Source: Pseudonocardia sp. CNS-139 | Lineage (GTDB): Bacteria; Actinomycetota; Actinomycetes; Mycobacteriales; Pseudonocardiaceae | Direction: 5' to 3' | DNA: 64,000 bases | Assembly: GCA_001942415.1 (NCBI GenBank) | Contig: MKJX01000184.1 | Location: forward strand, 62,001 to 126,000 | Part shown: positions 25,211 through 35,307 of the stretch, one piece after another | How the letters are laid out: the number at the start of each line of letters is the position of its first letter | Position numbering within the stretch: position 1 is the stretch's first letter | The notes under the pieces: generated by a model | Seen by the model: the letters and a program-made list of their open reading frames with translations, nothing else | Told to the model about the DNA's origin: nothing | Database searches by the model: none | Program-made: the position numbers and the translations under genes

Positions 25211-27775
25211 ATGCCCGGCACTGCCGATGCGTGGGTGGAGCTGCGCGTCCACGGGGTGAGCGGGGCGCGCCGGAGAACATGCTGGACGGCAACCGCGTCC
25301 GGCAGGTGGCGGGCGACGAGTTCGGGCGCTGTTCCGGCGGGTCGACGAGCGGGGGGCGGAGCTGCCCGGGCCGGACGGGCAGGCGGTGGAGGGCTACCAC
25401 TGGGGCCGGTTCACCTCCGGCAGCTGGAGCCAGGCGCTGTGGCTGGTGCTGATGCCGTTCGGGCTGGTCAACGCGGCGCAGTTCATGCTGGATCCGCCGT
25501 CCACCACGGTCGCGAAGGCCGGGCACGCGGTGGCGGGGGCGATGCTGCGGCTGATCGGGCTGGCGTTGACGGTGCTGATCGTGCTGTGCGCGGCGGTCGC
25601 GGCGATGGACCTGTGGGCGTGGCAGTTCGTCGGTCCGCGGGAGGGCTTCGCGGCCTTCCCGTACGACCTGGTGCCGCTCGCGGCGCTGCTGGCGCCGGCG
25701 GCGGCGCTGCTGGTGTGCAACTTCCTGGGCCGGGCCCGGCTGGTGGGCGGCCGGGACGAGGACGACGCGGAGCCGTCCGTGCGCAAGCAGCGCGACGACC
25801 GGCTGCGGCACGTGCCGGACGCGGCGGGGGCCGGGATGCCGGGCGAGTTCTGGACGCAGGACCTTCCGTCGGACCTGGCCCGGCCGGGGTTCTTCGGCGG
25901 CGACCCGGACGCGCCCGCGCTGCGGCTGCTGCACATCGCGGCGGGGCTGCTGGTGCTGGCCGCGCTGGGGTACGCGCCCGCCGGCCCGGCACCGGACGTG
26001 GCCCCGCCGTGGGCGCTGGGGCTGACGCTGGCCGTGCTCGCGGTGGTGGTGCTGGTCGTGGTGCTGCTGGGCGACCCGGAGGAGTCGGCGAGCGTCGACG
26101 TGGGGCCGGGGCGGCTCAAGCGGCTCAAGGACCTCTTCCACAAGCGGGCCGACCTGCTGGCCACGGTGCTGGCCGGGGTCGGCGGGGCCGCGTTCGTGCT
26201 GGCCGCGGTGCGGGTGACGGCGCTGCCGCCGGTGCCGGCGGGCGAGCCGCACTGGCCGGGGATCGACGCGGCCGTGTTCGCGGCGCTGTGCGCGGGCATC
26301 GGCGGTCTGGCGGTGCTGGCGGTCGCGAACGTCGTGGTGCTCTACGAGGAGCGGCGTTCGCGGGCGCGGGAGAACCCGGACTTCGCGCCGTACGCGGGCG
26401 GGTTCGCGGCCACGCTGGTGACGGCGCTGGGCCTGTTCGTGGGCGTCGGGTACACCGGCGCGTTCGCGACCGCCGCGGCGCAGCTGCTCGACACCTGGGG
26501 CGGCGGCTCGGGCGGCGGCTCGGTGCGGGTGCCGGAGCTGTTCTCCCGGATCGTGCACTCGTGGGGTGTGACGACGGCGCTGATCGTGCTGGTCGCGGCG
26601 GTCGGGGCGCTCGTGTGGCGGGCGCAGCGCAGCGGGTTCCTGGAGCGCGCGCGGGAGCAGTACCTCCGGGACGGCGAGCAGGACCCGCGGGTGCCGAAGC
26701 GGTGGCTGGGGCACATCGCGTTCGGCATGTGGAAGGCGCGGCTCAAGACCCACCTGGTGGGGCCGCTGGCGCTGTTCACCGGGGTCGGCGCGCTGCTCTC
26801 GGCGTTCACGGTGGCGGAGCTGTGGCCGCAGCTGTGGGGCGGGCAGCCGCAGCGGCTGCCCGGCTGGCTCGACGCGCTGTCCCAGTCGCAGTCCTACGGC
26901 GGGCCGGCCACCGGCTGGTGCTCTGGGCCGGGACGCTCACGCTCACCGGGCTGGCCGGCGCGCTCGTGATGCTCGGCCGGGGCGCGCTGCTGGGGGAGTC
27001 GACCCGGCGCTCGGTGAACGTCGTGTGGGACGTGGTGTCGTTCTGGCCGCGCGCGGTGCACCCGTTCGTGCCGCCGGCGTACTCGCAGCGGGCCGTGCCC
27101 GACCTGGAGACGCGCATCCACTGGCATCTGGACCGGATCCCGGCCGGGCCGGGCGGTCCGGGTGTCCGCGACCTGGTGCGCCGCGACCCGGTGCGCCGCG
27201 ATCTGGTGCTGTGCGGGCACAGCCAGGGCAGCCTGCTGGCGTTCGCGGCGCTGGTCCGGTGCGCGCGCTCCGGCGCCGATGCCGACCGCGTGCTGCTGGA
27301 CCGGGTCGGGCTGCTGACGCTCGGCTCGCAGCTGCAGGTGATGTTCGCCCGCGCGTTCCCGGCCTACGTCAACCTCCGCGCGATCGAGGCGCTGCACCGG
27401 CGGCTCGGCGGGGCGTGGCGCAACCTCTACCGCGACACCGACCACCTCGCCGGACCCGTCCTGAGCTGGCAGCACACGCCCGCGACCGCGGCCGGCTGGG
27501 TCGGCAAGAGTCCCGGCGACACCTACGCCGACCGGGACGAGGCCGCCGGCGCCCGCCGCGAGTACGGGCCGGACTGGCGGCTGCTCGACCCGCCGCTGCC
27601 CGACGCGGCCCAGCAGCAGCGCCCCCTGGACGCCCTGCGCGGGCACGGCGACTACTGGGGCGACGCCGCGTGGCCCGCCGCGCTGGCCGCGCTGCGCGCG
27701 ACGCCGCCGGCCCCGGCGCGGGCCCCCGTCGCGGTCCCGGCCGAGGTCCCCGCCGGGCCGGGCGGCGCCGCCTGA
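25211..27775 (+). CDS. Large integral-membrane alpha/beta-hydrolase-like protein (three frameshifts)
   Basis: About 855 aa from ATG 25211 (MPGTADAWVELRVHGVSGA). The N-terminal ELRVHGVSG, ENMLD, RVAGDEFGR, EGYHWGRFTSGSWSQALW pattern is that of an uncharacterised streptomycete membrane-protein family. At least eight hydrophobic helices follow (for example LRLLHIAAGLLVLAALGYA). The C-terminal part holds LVLCGHSQGSLLAFAALV, a lipase nucleophile elbow with Ser in Gly-His-Ser-Gln-Gly. Single bases are missing near 25270, 25335 and 26918. An esterase or acyl-hydrolase acting at the membrane is possible, but the substrate is unknown. It leads a four-gene same-strand group ending in an ECF sigma factor. 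Confidence 0.75.
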   Translation: MPGTADAWVELRVHGVSGARRRTCWTATASGRWRATSSGAVPAGRRAGGGAARAGRAGGGGLPLGPVHLRQLEPGAVAGADAVRAGQRGAVHAGSAVHHGREGRARGGGGDAAADRAGVDGADRAVRGGRGDGPVGVAVRRSAGGLRGLPVRPGAARGAAGAGGGAAGVQLPGPGPAGGRPGRGRRGAVRAQAARRPAAARAGRGGGRDAGRVLDAGPSVGPGPAGVLRRRPGRARAAAAAHRGGAAGAGRAGVRARRPGTGRGPAVGAGADAGRARGGGAGRGAAGRPGGVGERRRGAGAAQAAQGPLPQAGRPAGHGAGRGRRGRVRAGRGAGDGAAAGAGGRAALAGDRRGRVRGAVRGHRRSGGAGGRERRGALRGAAFAGAGEPGLRAVRGRVRGHAGDGAGPVRGRRVHRRVRDRRGAAARHLGRRLGRRLGAGAGAVLPDRALVGCDDGADRAGRGGRGARVAGAAQRVPGARAGAVPPGRRAGPAGAEAVAGAHRVRHVEGAAQDPPGGAAGAVHRGRRAALGVHGGGAVAAAVGRAAAAAARLARRAVPVAVLRRAGHRLVLWAGTLTLTGLAGALVMLGRGALLGESTRRSVNVVWDVVSFWPRAVHPFVPPAYSQRAVPDLETRIHWHLDRIPAGPGGPGVRDLVRRDPVRRDLVLCGHSQGSLLAFAALVRCARSGADADRVLLDRVGLLTLGSQLQVMFARAFPAYVNLRAIEALHRRLGGAWRNLYRDTDHLAGPVLSWQHTPATAAGWVGKSPGDTYADRDEAAGARREYGPDWRLLDPPLPDAAQQQRPLDALRGHGDYWGDAAWPAALAALRATPPAPARAPVAVPAEVPAGPGGAA

Positions 27776-27972
27776 CCGGGCCCGCCGGGCGTGCGGCAAG
27801 CTGGCGGACGTAACCCCCGGCGCGGTGATCCCGACCTGATCCGGGGGTGATCGCGGGGGTGATCGCCGGCCCGTCCGCCGGAAGCGGGACCGGTTGACCC
27901 TCCGGGCTCGCACCGGGACGCTGGCGTACCCACCGCCGCACGCCCGTCCACGCGCCGACAGGGGAGGGCCGC
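27776..27972. other. Intergenic region with GGTGATC repeats
   Basis: 197 bp without a gene. GGTGATC or GTGATC appears three times (about 27822-27860), and TTGACC at 27894-27899 could be a -35 element. AGGGGAGGG lies just before the ATG at 27973. Confidence 0.3.
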
Positions 27973-30900
27973 ATGACGGACGCCGTACCGCCGAGGGAGG
28001 GGCAGCTACCGGTGTGCACGCCGCCCGGCGGCACGTTCGAGCGGGCCCGCGGAGTCGTCCGGCGGGACGGCTCGGTCGTGCTGGCGTGCTGGCACGCCGA
28101 GACCGACACGCTGCCGCGCGTCGTCGCGCACCAGGGGCCCGACGGCGTCACCGACCCCGCGCTCGTCGACCTCGTCGTGCCGATCGGCGTGGTGAGCGCG
28201 TGGGGCGAGACCGCGCGCGTCGAGGTCGAGGTGCGCACCGACCCGCCGGAGCCGGCCGGGCCGCGCCGCTACACCAGCGACGACGGCGGGGTCGAGGCGC
28301 TCAACCGCAGCATCCTCGCCCGCGAGGCGCGCCGCCGTTCCCCGCTGCGCGGCGAGCCCGACGTGCTCGACGCCCGCCGGCACGTCGTCGACCTGGACCG
28401 CGCGGTGCTCGACGCCGGCCCGGAGAAGGGCTTCCACCGGGTCACTGTGCGCGGCCTGCCGAAGGACGCGCTGGTGACGTACGCGGTGCGGGCGAGCACG
28501 CGCATGGTGGCGGGCCCGGCCGAGGCGGCCTACGCGGTGCGCGCGTCGCTCCCGGAGTTCGGCGCCGACGACGTGCGCGCCGTGCGGGTGCCCGGGGACT
28601 GGCCCGGTGACCTGCCCGAGCTGCGGCACTGGACGCTGATGCACACGCGCTCCGGCGGCGTCGACCACGTGCGCGTCGACTTCCTCTCGACCGTGCTGCC
28701 CGGCCGCGACGCCGACCGCCCGCCGGTGCGGATCACGGTCGGGGGCACGGTCGTCGACGTCGGGGCCGACCGCGGCGGGGCGCGTCCCGACGAGCCGGTG
28801 CTCGTCCCGCTGCTGGACCGCCAGCTCGACGCGGTGCTGGTCTCGGTGCCGGCGCCGGCCGACGGGTCGCTGCCGGCCGTCAGCGTGCAGGCGCCCGAGT
28901 GGGACCCGGGCAGCCCGGTCGACCTGGCCGCCGGCCCGCCGCGCCCGGTCTGGCTGATGATCGTCAACTACTGCATCCAGGGCCTGAACGACCTGTTCGG
29001 GGCGCCCGTGGACCGCTACGACCCGCCGCGGACCTACACCGGCGTGACGATGCGCGACGAGTTCGGGACGTGGTCGAGCCGGCCCGGCAGCGGCGAGGAC
29101 GGCGACCCCGACGGCTACGCGCTGACGTTCGAGGGGCACCGCTACTTCGGCGTGCCGAGCATGTGGGCGTTCAACGCGCCGGTGCTCACGATGATCGCCC
29201 ACGACTGCCCGCAGGACTTCGCGGAGATCCGCCGCGACGTCGCCGACCGCGGTGTCGTGGTGCCGGTCAACGCCGGGTACGGCGCGCACCGCACGCCGTA
29301 CTACACGGCCACCACCAACCGCGAGGAGATCCGGCGCGGGCACGAGGTGATCGGCGCGCTGCTGCCCGGCTCGCCGGCCGACGGGCTCGCCTGCTACTAC
29401 CCCGACCAGCGGCTCTACGGCGGCACCCCGCAGGAGCACGAGGTGTTCGCCGCCCACCCCGAGCTGGTCCGCTACCTCGTGCTCGACCGCTCCACGCTGT
29501 GCTTCGAGGCCGGCGACGCGAGCGGGCTGCAGCGCCCGTTCTTCCCGGAGGCGGGCCCCGGGTTCGCCGGCAACCGGCTGCTGAGCGACCCGCGCACCGG
29601 CGCGACCGTGCTGCCGATCGAGGACGCCGTGCGCGAGGCCATGGTCGGCGGCTCCGACGACGAGGCCGAGCGCGGCAAGGCGGCCCGGCGGCTGCGCGAG
29701 GTGTTCCTGCAGGGCCTGCACCGCAACGCCCAGGAGATCGCGCAGCAGGCGGCGTCCGGGTCGTCGCCGGTGCTGCTCGTGTACGGCGACGACGCCGACA
29801 AGGCGTCGGGCAACGGCTGGTTCGACGGCGACTACTCGGGCCGTCCCGTGCACTTCAACGACAAGTACCAGGCGACGCTCTGCTGGCTGCGCGACCACCC
29901 GTGGGTGCGGGTCGTGACGGTCGCGGACGCGACGTGGCCGCGGCCCGGCCCGTGCCGCTGCCCGCGGCGCTGGCCAGCGCGACCTGCCCGTCCGTGGACC
30001 CGGCGGGGGCGATGGAACGCGACCTCTACGGCAACCTCCTGCACTTCGACACGTGGGAGCGGCAGTGGGCGGCCACCCGCTCGCTGTGGCTCGACACGCC
30101 GCTCGGGGACCTCTCGCGCGACGTCGAGGAGGCGCTCGTGGGCTGGCCGCCGAAGGCGCCCGGCTTCGACGTCGAGCCCGACCCGGGCATGGTCGACCTC
30201 GCGTGGATGACGTTCCTCGCGCTGCACCACGAGATGATGTGGAACAAGGAGCCCCTCGAAGGCGGCTTCGTCAACCGGCGGTGCGGGGTGATCTCGCCGG
30301 AGGACTTCGTGGTGGCGGCGAGCATCCAGCTGCGCAACGCGCACGTGTACCTGGCGGCCGCCGTGTGGGCCGGGTGGGCGCGCACCGCCGGCGCGGACGG
30401 CGCGGACCGCACGTTCGTCAACGGCGGGCCGCTGCTCGACCAGCTGCGCGCGGCCGGGCTCGGCGGCCCCGACGGCCTGCACTGGGACCGCGACCTGCTG
30501 CCCACCGACGTGCTCTACAACCGCGACACGCTCGCGGTGCTCGACCGCAACGGCGGCCGCGTCACGCACCTGTTCGCCGCCGACCGGCGCACCGGGCGGG
30601 CCGCGTGCGTGAGCGGCACGCCCAAGACCTTCCAGTGGACCGGGCCGGTGCCCGGGCGGCCCCCGCTGGACTGGCTGACCAGCGACGGCGGCGTGCTGGA
30701 GAACACCGTGCTCACGCCCAACCACCTCTACGTCGGGTCCGACCTGCGGCAGGCCGCGGCGCGGGTGGGGCTGCGGGTGGAGGACCGGCCGCGGCAGCCG
30801 TCGCCGCGCGAGTGGCTCTACCCGGACACGTTCGACGAGTACGTCGCCGACGTCGACCCGGCCGAGCCGGTGGTCCGGTACACCTACGGGCCGGCGGTGG

Positions 30901-31415
30901 GACCCCAGCCTGCGGAGACGGTCGACGACGCCACGTTCGCGGCGGCGTGCGCGCTCGACCGCGCCGGCAAGGCCGCGCCGGTCCCGGGCCAGGCGACGGG
31001 TGTGGTCTGGCACGACGGGCCCGCGTTCACCAAGGAGTTCCGGCTGCGCGGCGCCCGGCTCGACGTGCGCTACGCGGACGTGCCCGCCGGACACCTCGTC
31101 GGCAACGAGTTCTGCGCGGACGTGCGCGCCGCGCTGACCACCGGCGCGTTCCAGTCGCGCGGCGGCGACGCGGGCGCGTTCCGGCTCACCGGGCCCGGCG
31201 GGCTGCACGTCACGCTCACGCCCGGCCCCGGCTGCCGGATCACCGCGCCCGGGCTCGTCCACGACCTCGACGCGGCCGTCGCGGCGGGCGTGGCGGAGGA
31301 CTGGCTGCGGCTGCACCGCGTGCTGACCGACGCGGTCGAGGTGGTCTGCCCCGACGGAGGCGCGTTCGGGTACACGGTCGACATCGGCTTCGCCGCCGGG
31401 TCCACAGGAGGCTGA
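27973..31415 (+). CDS. 1,147-aa GH57-like carbohydrate-active protein (one frameshift)
   Basis: A very long protein (MTDAVPPREGQLPVCTPPGG). Residues ~1-310 look like beta-sandwich domains. From VWLMIVNYCIQGLNDLFGAP onward there is a barrel region: GHRYFGVPSMWAFNAPVLTM, DRGVVVPVNAGYGAHRTPYY, YYPDQRLYGGTPQEHEVFA, VLLVYGDDADKASGNGWFDG, CWLRDHPWVRVVTVADA. This order resembles glycoside hydrolase family 57 and deacetylase-like barrels. The C-terminal third has FLALHHEMMWNKEPLEGG and beta-rich segments (LAVLDRNGGRVTHLF). One base is missing near 29935. No signal peptide is seen, so it is probably cytoplasmic. The GH57-like call is tentative; catalytic residues were not proven. Confidence 0.5.
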
Positions 31416-31461
31416 CATCGGCGCACCGGACCCCCGTCCCGACCCCGGACCCGCGGCCCGG

Positions 31462-34436
31462 GTGGAGATCCGTGTGCTCGGCACGTTCGCCGCGGCCGTC
31501 GACGGGCGCGACGCCGGGCTCGGCGGGCCCCGCCAGCGGGCCGTGCTGGCCCGGGTGCTCGCCGGCGGCGGGGACGTCGTGTCCGTCGAGCAGATCGTCG
31601 AGGACGTGTGGGGGCCGCACGCGATCCCCGCGCCCGTCACGTCGGTGCACGCCTACGTGTCGCGGCTGCGCCGGGCGCTCGGGCCGGACGCGATCCTCCG
31701 CCGCAGCGGCGGGTACGTGCTGGGCGCGGTGCAGGTGGACGCCACCGCGTTCGAGGCCGACGCCGCCCGGGGGCGGGCCGCGCTCGCCCGCGGCGACGAC
31801 CCGGACGCCGCGCTCGCCCTGGAGAGCGCGCTCTCCCGCTGGACCGGGCCGCGTCCGTTCGGCGGGCTGGGCGACACGCCGTTCCTCGACCCGGTCGCCG
31901 CGCGGCTGAACGAGGAGCGGGTCGCCGCCGCCGAGCTGCTCGCCGACGCGCACCACCGGCTGGGCCGCGCCGCCGAGGACGTCCCGCTGCTGGAACGGCT
32001 CGCCGCGGCCGACCCGCTGCGCGAGTCGCTGGCCGTCCGGCTGGTCACGGCGCTGTACGCGGCGGGCCGGCAGGCCGACGCGCTGGCGGCGTTCGAGCGG
32101 TGCCGCCGCGCGCTGGCCGAGCAGCTCGGCGTGGACCCGACCCCGGCGCTGCGCCGCGCGCACGCGGCGGTGCTCGCCCAGGAGCCGCCGGGCCCCGCCG
32201 CGGTGCCGGTGCGGGTGCTCCCGGCGAACCTGCCGCCGCGCAACCGGGCGTTCACCGGCCGGGAGGTGCAGCTCGCCGAGCTGGACCGGGCCCTGGACGC
32301 GCAGGCCGGGCGGCCCGGGGCGATCGCGCTCGCGGGCCTGGGCGGGGTCGGCAAGACCGAGCTGGCGATCGAGCTGGCCCACCGGCGGCACCGGGAGGGC
32401 CGGCTGGCCTGGTGGGTCGCCGCGGAGGACCCGGCGGGCACCGCGACCAGCCTCGCCGACCTCGCCGCGGCGCTCGGCGTGCCGCACCACGAGCGCGAGG
32501 AGGACGTCCGGGCCGCGCTGTGGACCGAGCTGGACCGCAACCCCGGCTGGGTGCTCGTCTTCGACAACGTCGACGACCCGCACCTCGTCGAGCCGTACCT
32601 GCCGACCGCCCGGCACGGGGACGTCCTGATCACCTCGCGCAACCCGGCGTGGCGGCGCTACGCGCGGCCGGTCGTGCTGCCGCCGCTGGCGCGCGACGAG
32701 TCGGTCGCGTACGTGCTCGCCCGCACGGGCGACGACGACGAGCGCGGCGCCGACGCGCTGTCCGAGCTGGTCGGCGACCTGCCGCTGGCCCTGGAGCAGG
32801 CCTGCGCCTACATCGAGCAGACCGGGATGCCGGTGCCGGACTACGTCCGGCTGTTCCGGGACCGGCGCACCAGCACCAACGTGCTGCTGCGCGACACCGG
32901 CACGTCCGGGCCGACCGTCGCGACCACCTGGGACCTGGCGTTCGAGCGGCTGGGTCGGCGCGCCCCGCGGGCGGCGGCCGTGCTGGAGGTGATGGCGTTC
33001 CTGGCGTCGGACGCGGTCGCGCTGGACCTGCTCGCCCCGCTCACCGAGGACGAGCTGGACCTGCAGGACGCGGTCGCCGAGCTGCTGCGGCTGTCGCTGG
33101 TCGACCGCGACCGCAACGTGCTGCGCGTCCACCGGCTCGTGCAGGACGTGGTGCGGGCCCGGCTCCCGGCGCCGCTGCGGCGGCTGCGCCTGGAGGAGGC
33201 CGTCGGGCTGTGCGCGCTGACCCCGGGCGGGTCCGGCACGGCGTGGGTGGCGACGGCGGCGCACCTGATCGTCCTGGCCGGGCACGGGGAGCAGCTCGGC
33301 GCGGCGCCGGCCGGGCTCGTCGACTCGCTCGCGGAGCTGGCGTCCCGGTACGCGGCCCGCGCGCTGTACCCGGCCGCGATCCAGGTGCTGGAGGCGGCGC
33401 TGCGGCTCGTGCGCCGGCAGGGCGAGTGGAGCGACCGGGTGCAGGAGGGCCGGCTGCTGTGCCAGCTCGGGGAGGCGTTCGACGCGTCCGGGCGGCTGTC
33501 GGAGGCGATGGACCTGCACCGGCGGGCCGTCGAGATCCTCGACGTGCTGCTCGACCCGGACGACGCCGGGCTCGCGCACGCCTACAACCGGCTCGGGCAC
33601 GTCCTGAACTGCGCCGACGACATCGACGGCGCGATCGCGGCGCACGAGCGCGCGCTGGTGGCGCTGCGCAAGGCCGGCCGCGACGACCGCGTCCCGACCG
33701 TGCTCACCGACCTCGGCTACACGCTGTGGGCCGCGGGCCGGCTCGGCCCGGCCGGGCAGGCCCTCCGGCAGGCCCGTGAGCTGTTCGAGGGGCAGGGCCG
33801 CGGAGGCGACCGCGAGTGGGCGCACGCGACCGCCGGGCTGGGCATGGTCGAGCAGGACGGCGGGCGGCTCGCCGCGGCGGTGGCGCTGCAGCGCACGGTG
33901 ATCGAGGTGTTCACCGCGGTCTGCGGCCCCGACCACCCCGACACCGCGCAGGCGTTCGACAAGCTCGGGTTCGCGCTGCGGCTGCAGGGCGAGGTGGCGG
34001 GCGCGGTCGAGGCGCACCTGCGGGCCGTCCGGCTCCTGGAGCGGGTCTTCGGCCCGGACGACTCGCGCGTCGCCATGGCGCTGACGAACCTCGGGCTCGC
34101 CGAGGCGGAGGCGGGGTCGGCCGGCGCCGCGGCGCGCACCCAGACCCGGGCGCACACGATCTTCCGGACGAAGCTGGGCGCCGCGCACGCCAGCACGCTG
34201 GTCGCCGCGCGCCGGCTCGCGGGGGCGCTCGCCGCGTCCGGGCAGGTGGCGCGGGCGGTGGCGCTGCTGGCGGAGGTGCTGCCGGTCGCGTGGGAGAAGG
34301 CGGCGGGCAACCCGGCGGAGCTGGTCCGCATCGCGGAGGAGGCCGTCACCGTGTACGCCGCTGCGGGCGACGAGGCCGCGGCGGAGCACTGGCGGGAACG
34401 GGCCGCGGCGGCCGCGAGGGGGCGCAACAGGGGTAG
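31462..34436 (+). CDS. AfsR-like SARP regulator with NB-ARC and TPR domains (3' frameshift)
   Basis: GTG start, VEIRVLGTFAAAVDG. Residues 1-90 are the OmpR-type winged helix of SARPs (QRAVLARVLAGGG, VHAYVSRLRRALG, GYVLGAVQVD), and ~95-235 the bacterial transcriptional activation domain (ADPLRESLAVRLVTALYAAG). NB-ARC follows: FTGREVQLAELD, Walker A GLGGVGKTE (292-300), Walker B VLVFDNVDD, LITSRNPAW and LPLALEQAC. TPRs come after about residue 640. The literal frame stays open to 35283, through the sigma gene; one missing base near the GGGGG at 34418-34422 would end it at TAG 34434-34436, which is adopted. It is likely a pathway regulator of the neighbouring genes. Confidence 0.85.
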
Positions 34437-34483
34437 CGCTGTGCACGGAGTGGATGTTCTTGCATCCGCTGCGTGCAGATGTC

Positions 34484-34504
34484 GCTTGCAAGACGGTTGC
34501 AAGC
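34484..34504. promoter_or_regulatory. Palindromic operator upstream of the ECF sigma gene
   Basis: GCTTGCAA (34484-34491), N5, TTGCAAGC (34497-34504) is a perfect inverted repeat, 58 nt before the sigma-factor ATG. Another TTGCA half-site lies about 25 bp upstream (34460-34464). The site is AT-rich against a GC-rich background and may bind the adjacent SARP regulator or another dimeric factor. Confidence 0.6.
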
Positions 34505-34561
34505 GCATACGTCCAAGGTGGGATGGCGAAGTCGTGACCCCGGCCCCGAGGGGGAGTCAGC

Positions 34562-35182
34562 ATGCCCGCCGCCCTGACCGCTCCGCCCGCCCCCCGCGCC
34601 GTCCCGCGTCCCGACACGGCGGAGCTGGTCGCGCAGGCCCGGCGGCACGACCGCAGCGCGTGGAACGAGCTCGTCGCGCGCTACGACGGGCTGGTCAGAC
34701 GGGTGGTCGCGAGCTACCGGCTGCAGCCGGCCGACTCCGCCGACGCCGTGCAGAACACCTGGCTGCGGGCGCTGGAACGGCTGGACAGCCTGCGCGACCC
34801 GGACCGGCTCGGCGGCTGGCTCGCCACCACCGCCGACCGCGAGTGCCTCGCGCTGCTGCGCCGCGCGCACCGCGAGGTGCCGGACGAGCGGGCCGGCGGC
34901 GAGCGGGCGGCGGTGGTGCCCGACCCGGAGGCGCTGGTCGTCGGGCAGGAGGCCCGGCTCGCCGTCGACGCCGCGGTGGCCGCGCTGAGCCGGCGCCGCC
35001 AGGCGCTCGTGCAGGCGCTGTTCTTCCGGCCGGAGCTGGGCTACATCGAGGTGTCGCAGGTGGTGGGCATCCCGATCGGCAGCATCGGGCCCACCCGCGG
35101 CCGGGCCCTGCGCAACCTGCGCTGCACGCTGGAGCAGGCGGGCTTCGGCGCCGACCGCCGCGAGCTCGCCGGCGTCGGCTGA
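34562..35182 (+). CDS. ECF-type RNA polymerase sigma factor
   Basis: A 206-aa sigma-70-family protein. Region 2 spans about residues 22-95 (AWNELVARYDGLVRRVVASYR, then DAVQNTWLRALERLDSLRDP, LGGWLATTADRECLALLRR). Region 4 spans about 135-190 (AALSRRRQALVQALFF, IEVSQVVGIPIGSIGPTRGRAL), the helix-turn-helix that reads the -35. The spacing and absence of regions 1 and 3 mark an extracytoplasmic-function sigma. No anti-sigma factor gene is adjacent, so control may come through the upstream SARP-STAND regulator or the palindrome at 34484. GAGGGGGAG precedes the ATG. Confidence 0.9.
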   Translation: MPAALTAPPAPRAVPRPDTAELVAQARRHDRSAWNELVARYDGLVRRVVASYRLQPADSADAVQNTWLRALERLDSLRDPDRLGGWLATTADRECLALLRRAHREVPDERAGGERAAVVPDPEALVVGQEARLAVDAAVAALSRRRQALVQALFFRPELGYIEVSQVVGIPIGSIGPTRGRALRNLRCTLEQAGFGADRRELAGVG

Positions 35183-35204
35183 TCCTTGCCGGCCCCGGTC
35201 TCCC

Positions 35205-35288
35205 GCGAGTCGCGGCCTGGATGCACGCGAGTCGCGGGATCGGTGCGGGCGAGTCGCCGGAATCGTGCAGCCGGGGCCGGTGACTCGC
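35205..35288. repeat. 22-bp-period inverted repeat array, copy A (GCGAGTCG family)
   Basis: GCGAGTCG starts at 35205, 35227 and 35249, exactly 22 bp apart. An opposite-facing unit, TGACTCGC, is at 35281. The array lies between the convergent stops of the sigma-factor gene (35182) and the permease (35308). Confidence 0.88.
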
Positions 35289-35307
35289 CCGCACCTCGGG
35301 GGCGCTC

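Noticed and set aside
31240..34617. 1,125-codon minus-strand frame over the SARP-STAND gene
   Set aside because: Composition artefact: Arg/Pro/Gly-rich, no motifs, and the plus strand has a complete conserved regulator.
34437..35283. Extension of the SARP-STAND frame through the sigma factor gene
   Set aside because: The extension is Arg/Pro-rich and unconserved and overlaps a clear ECF sigma gene; one missing base near 34420 explains the lost stop.
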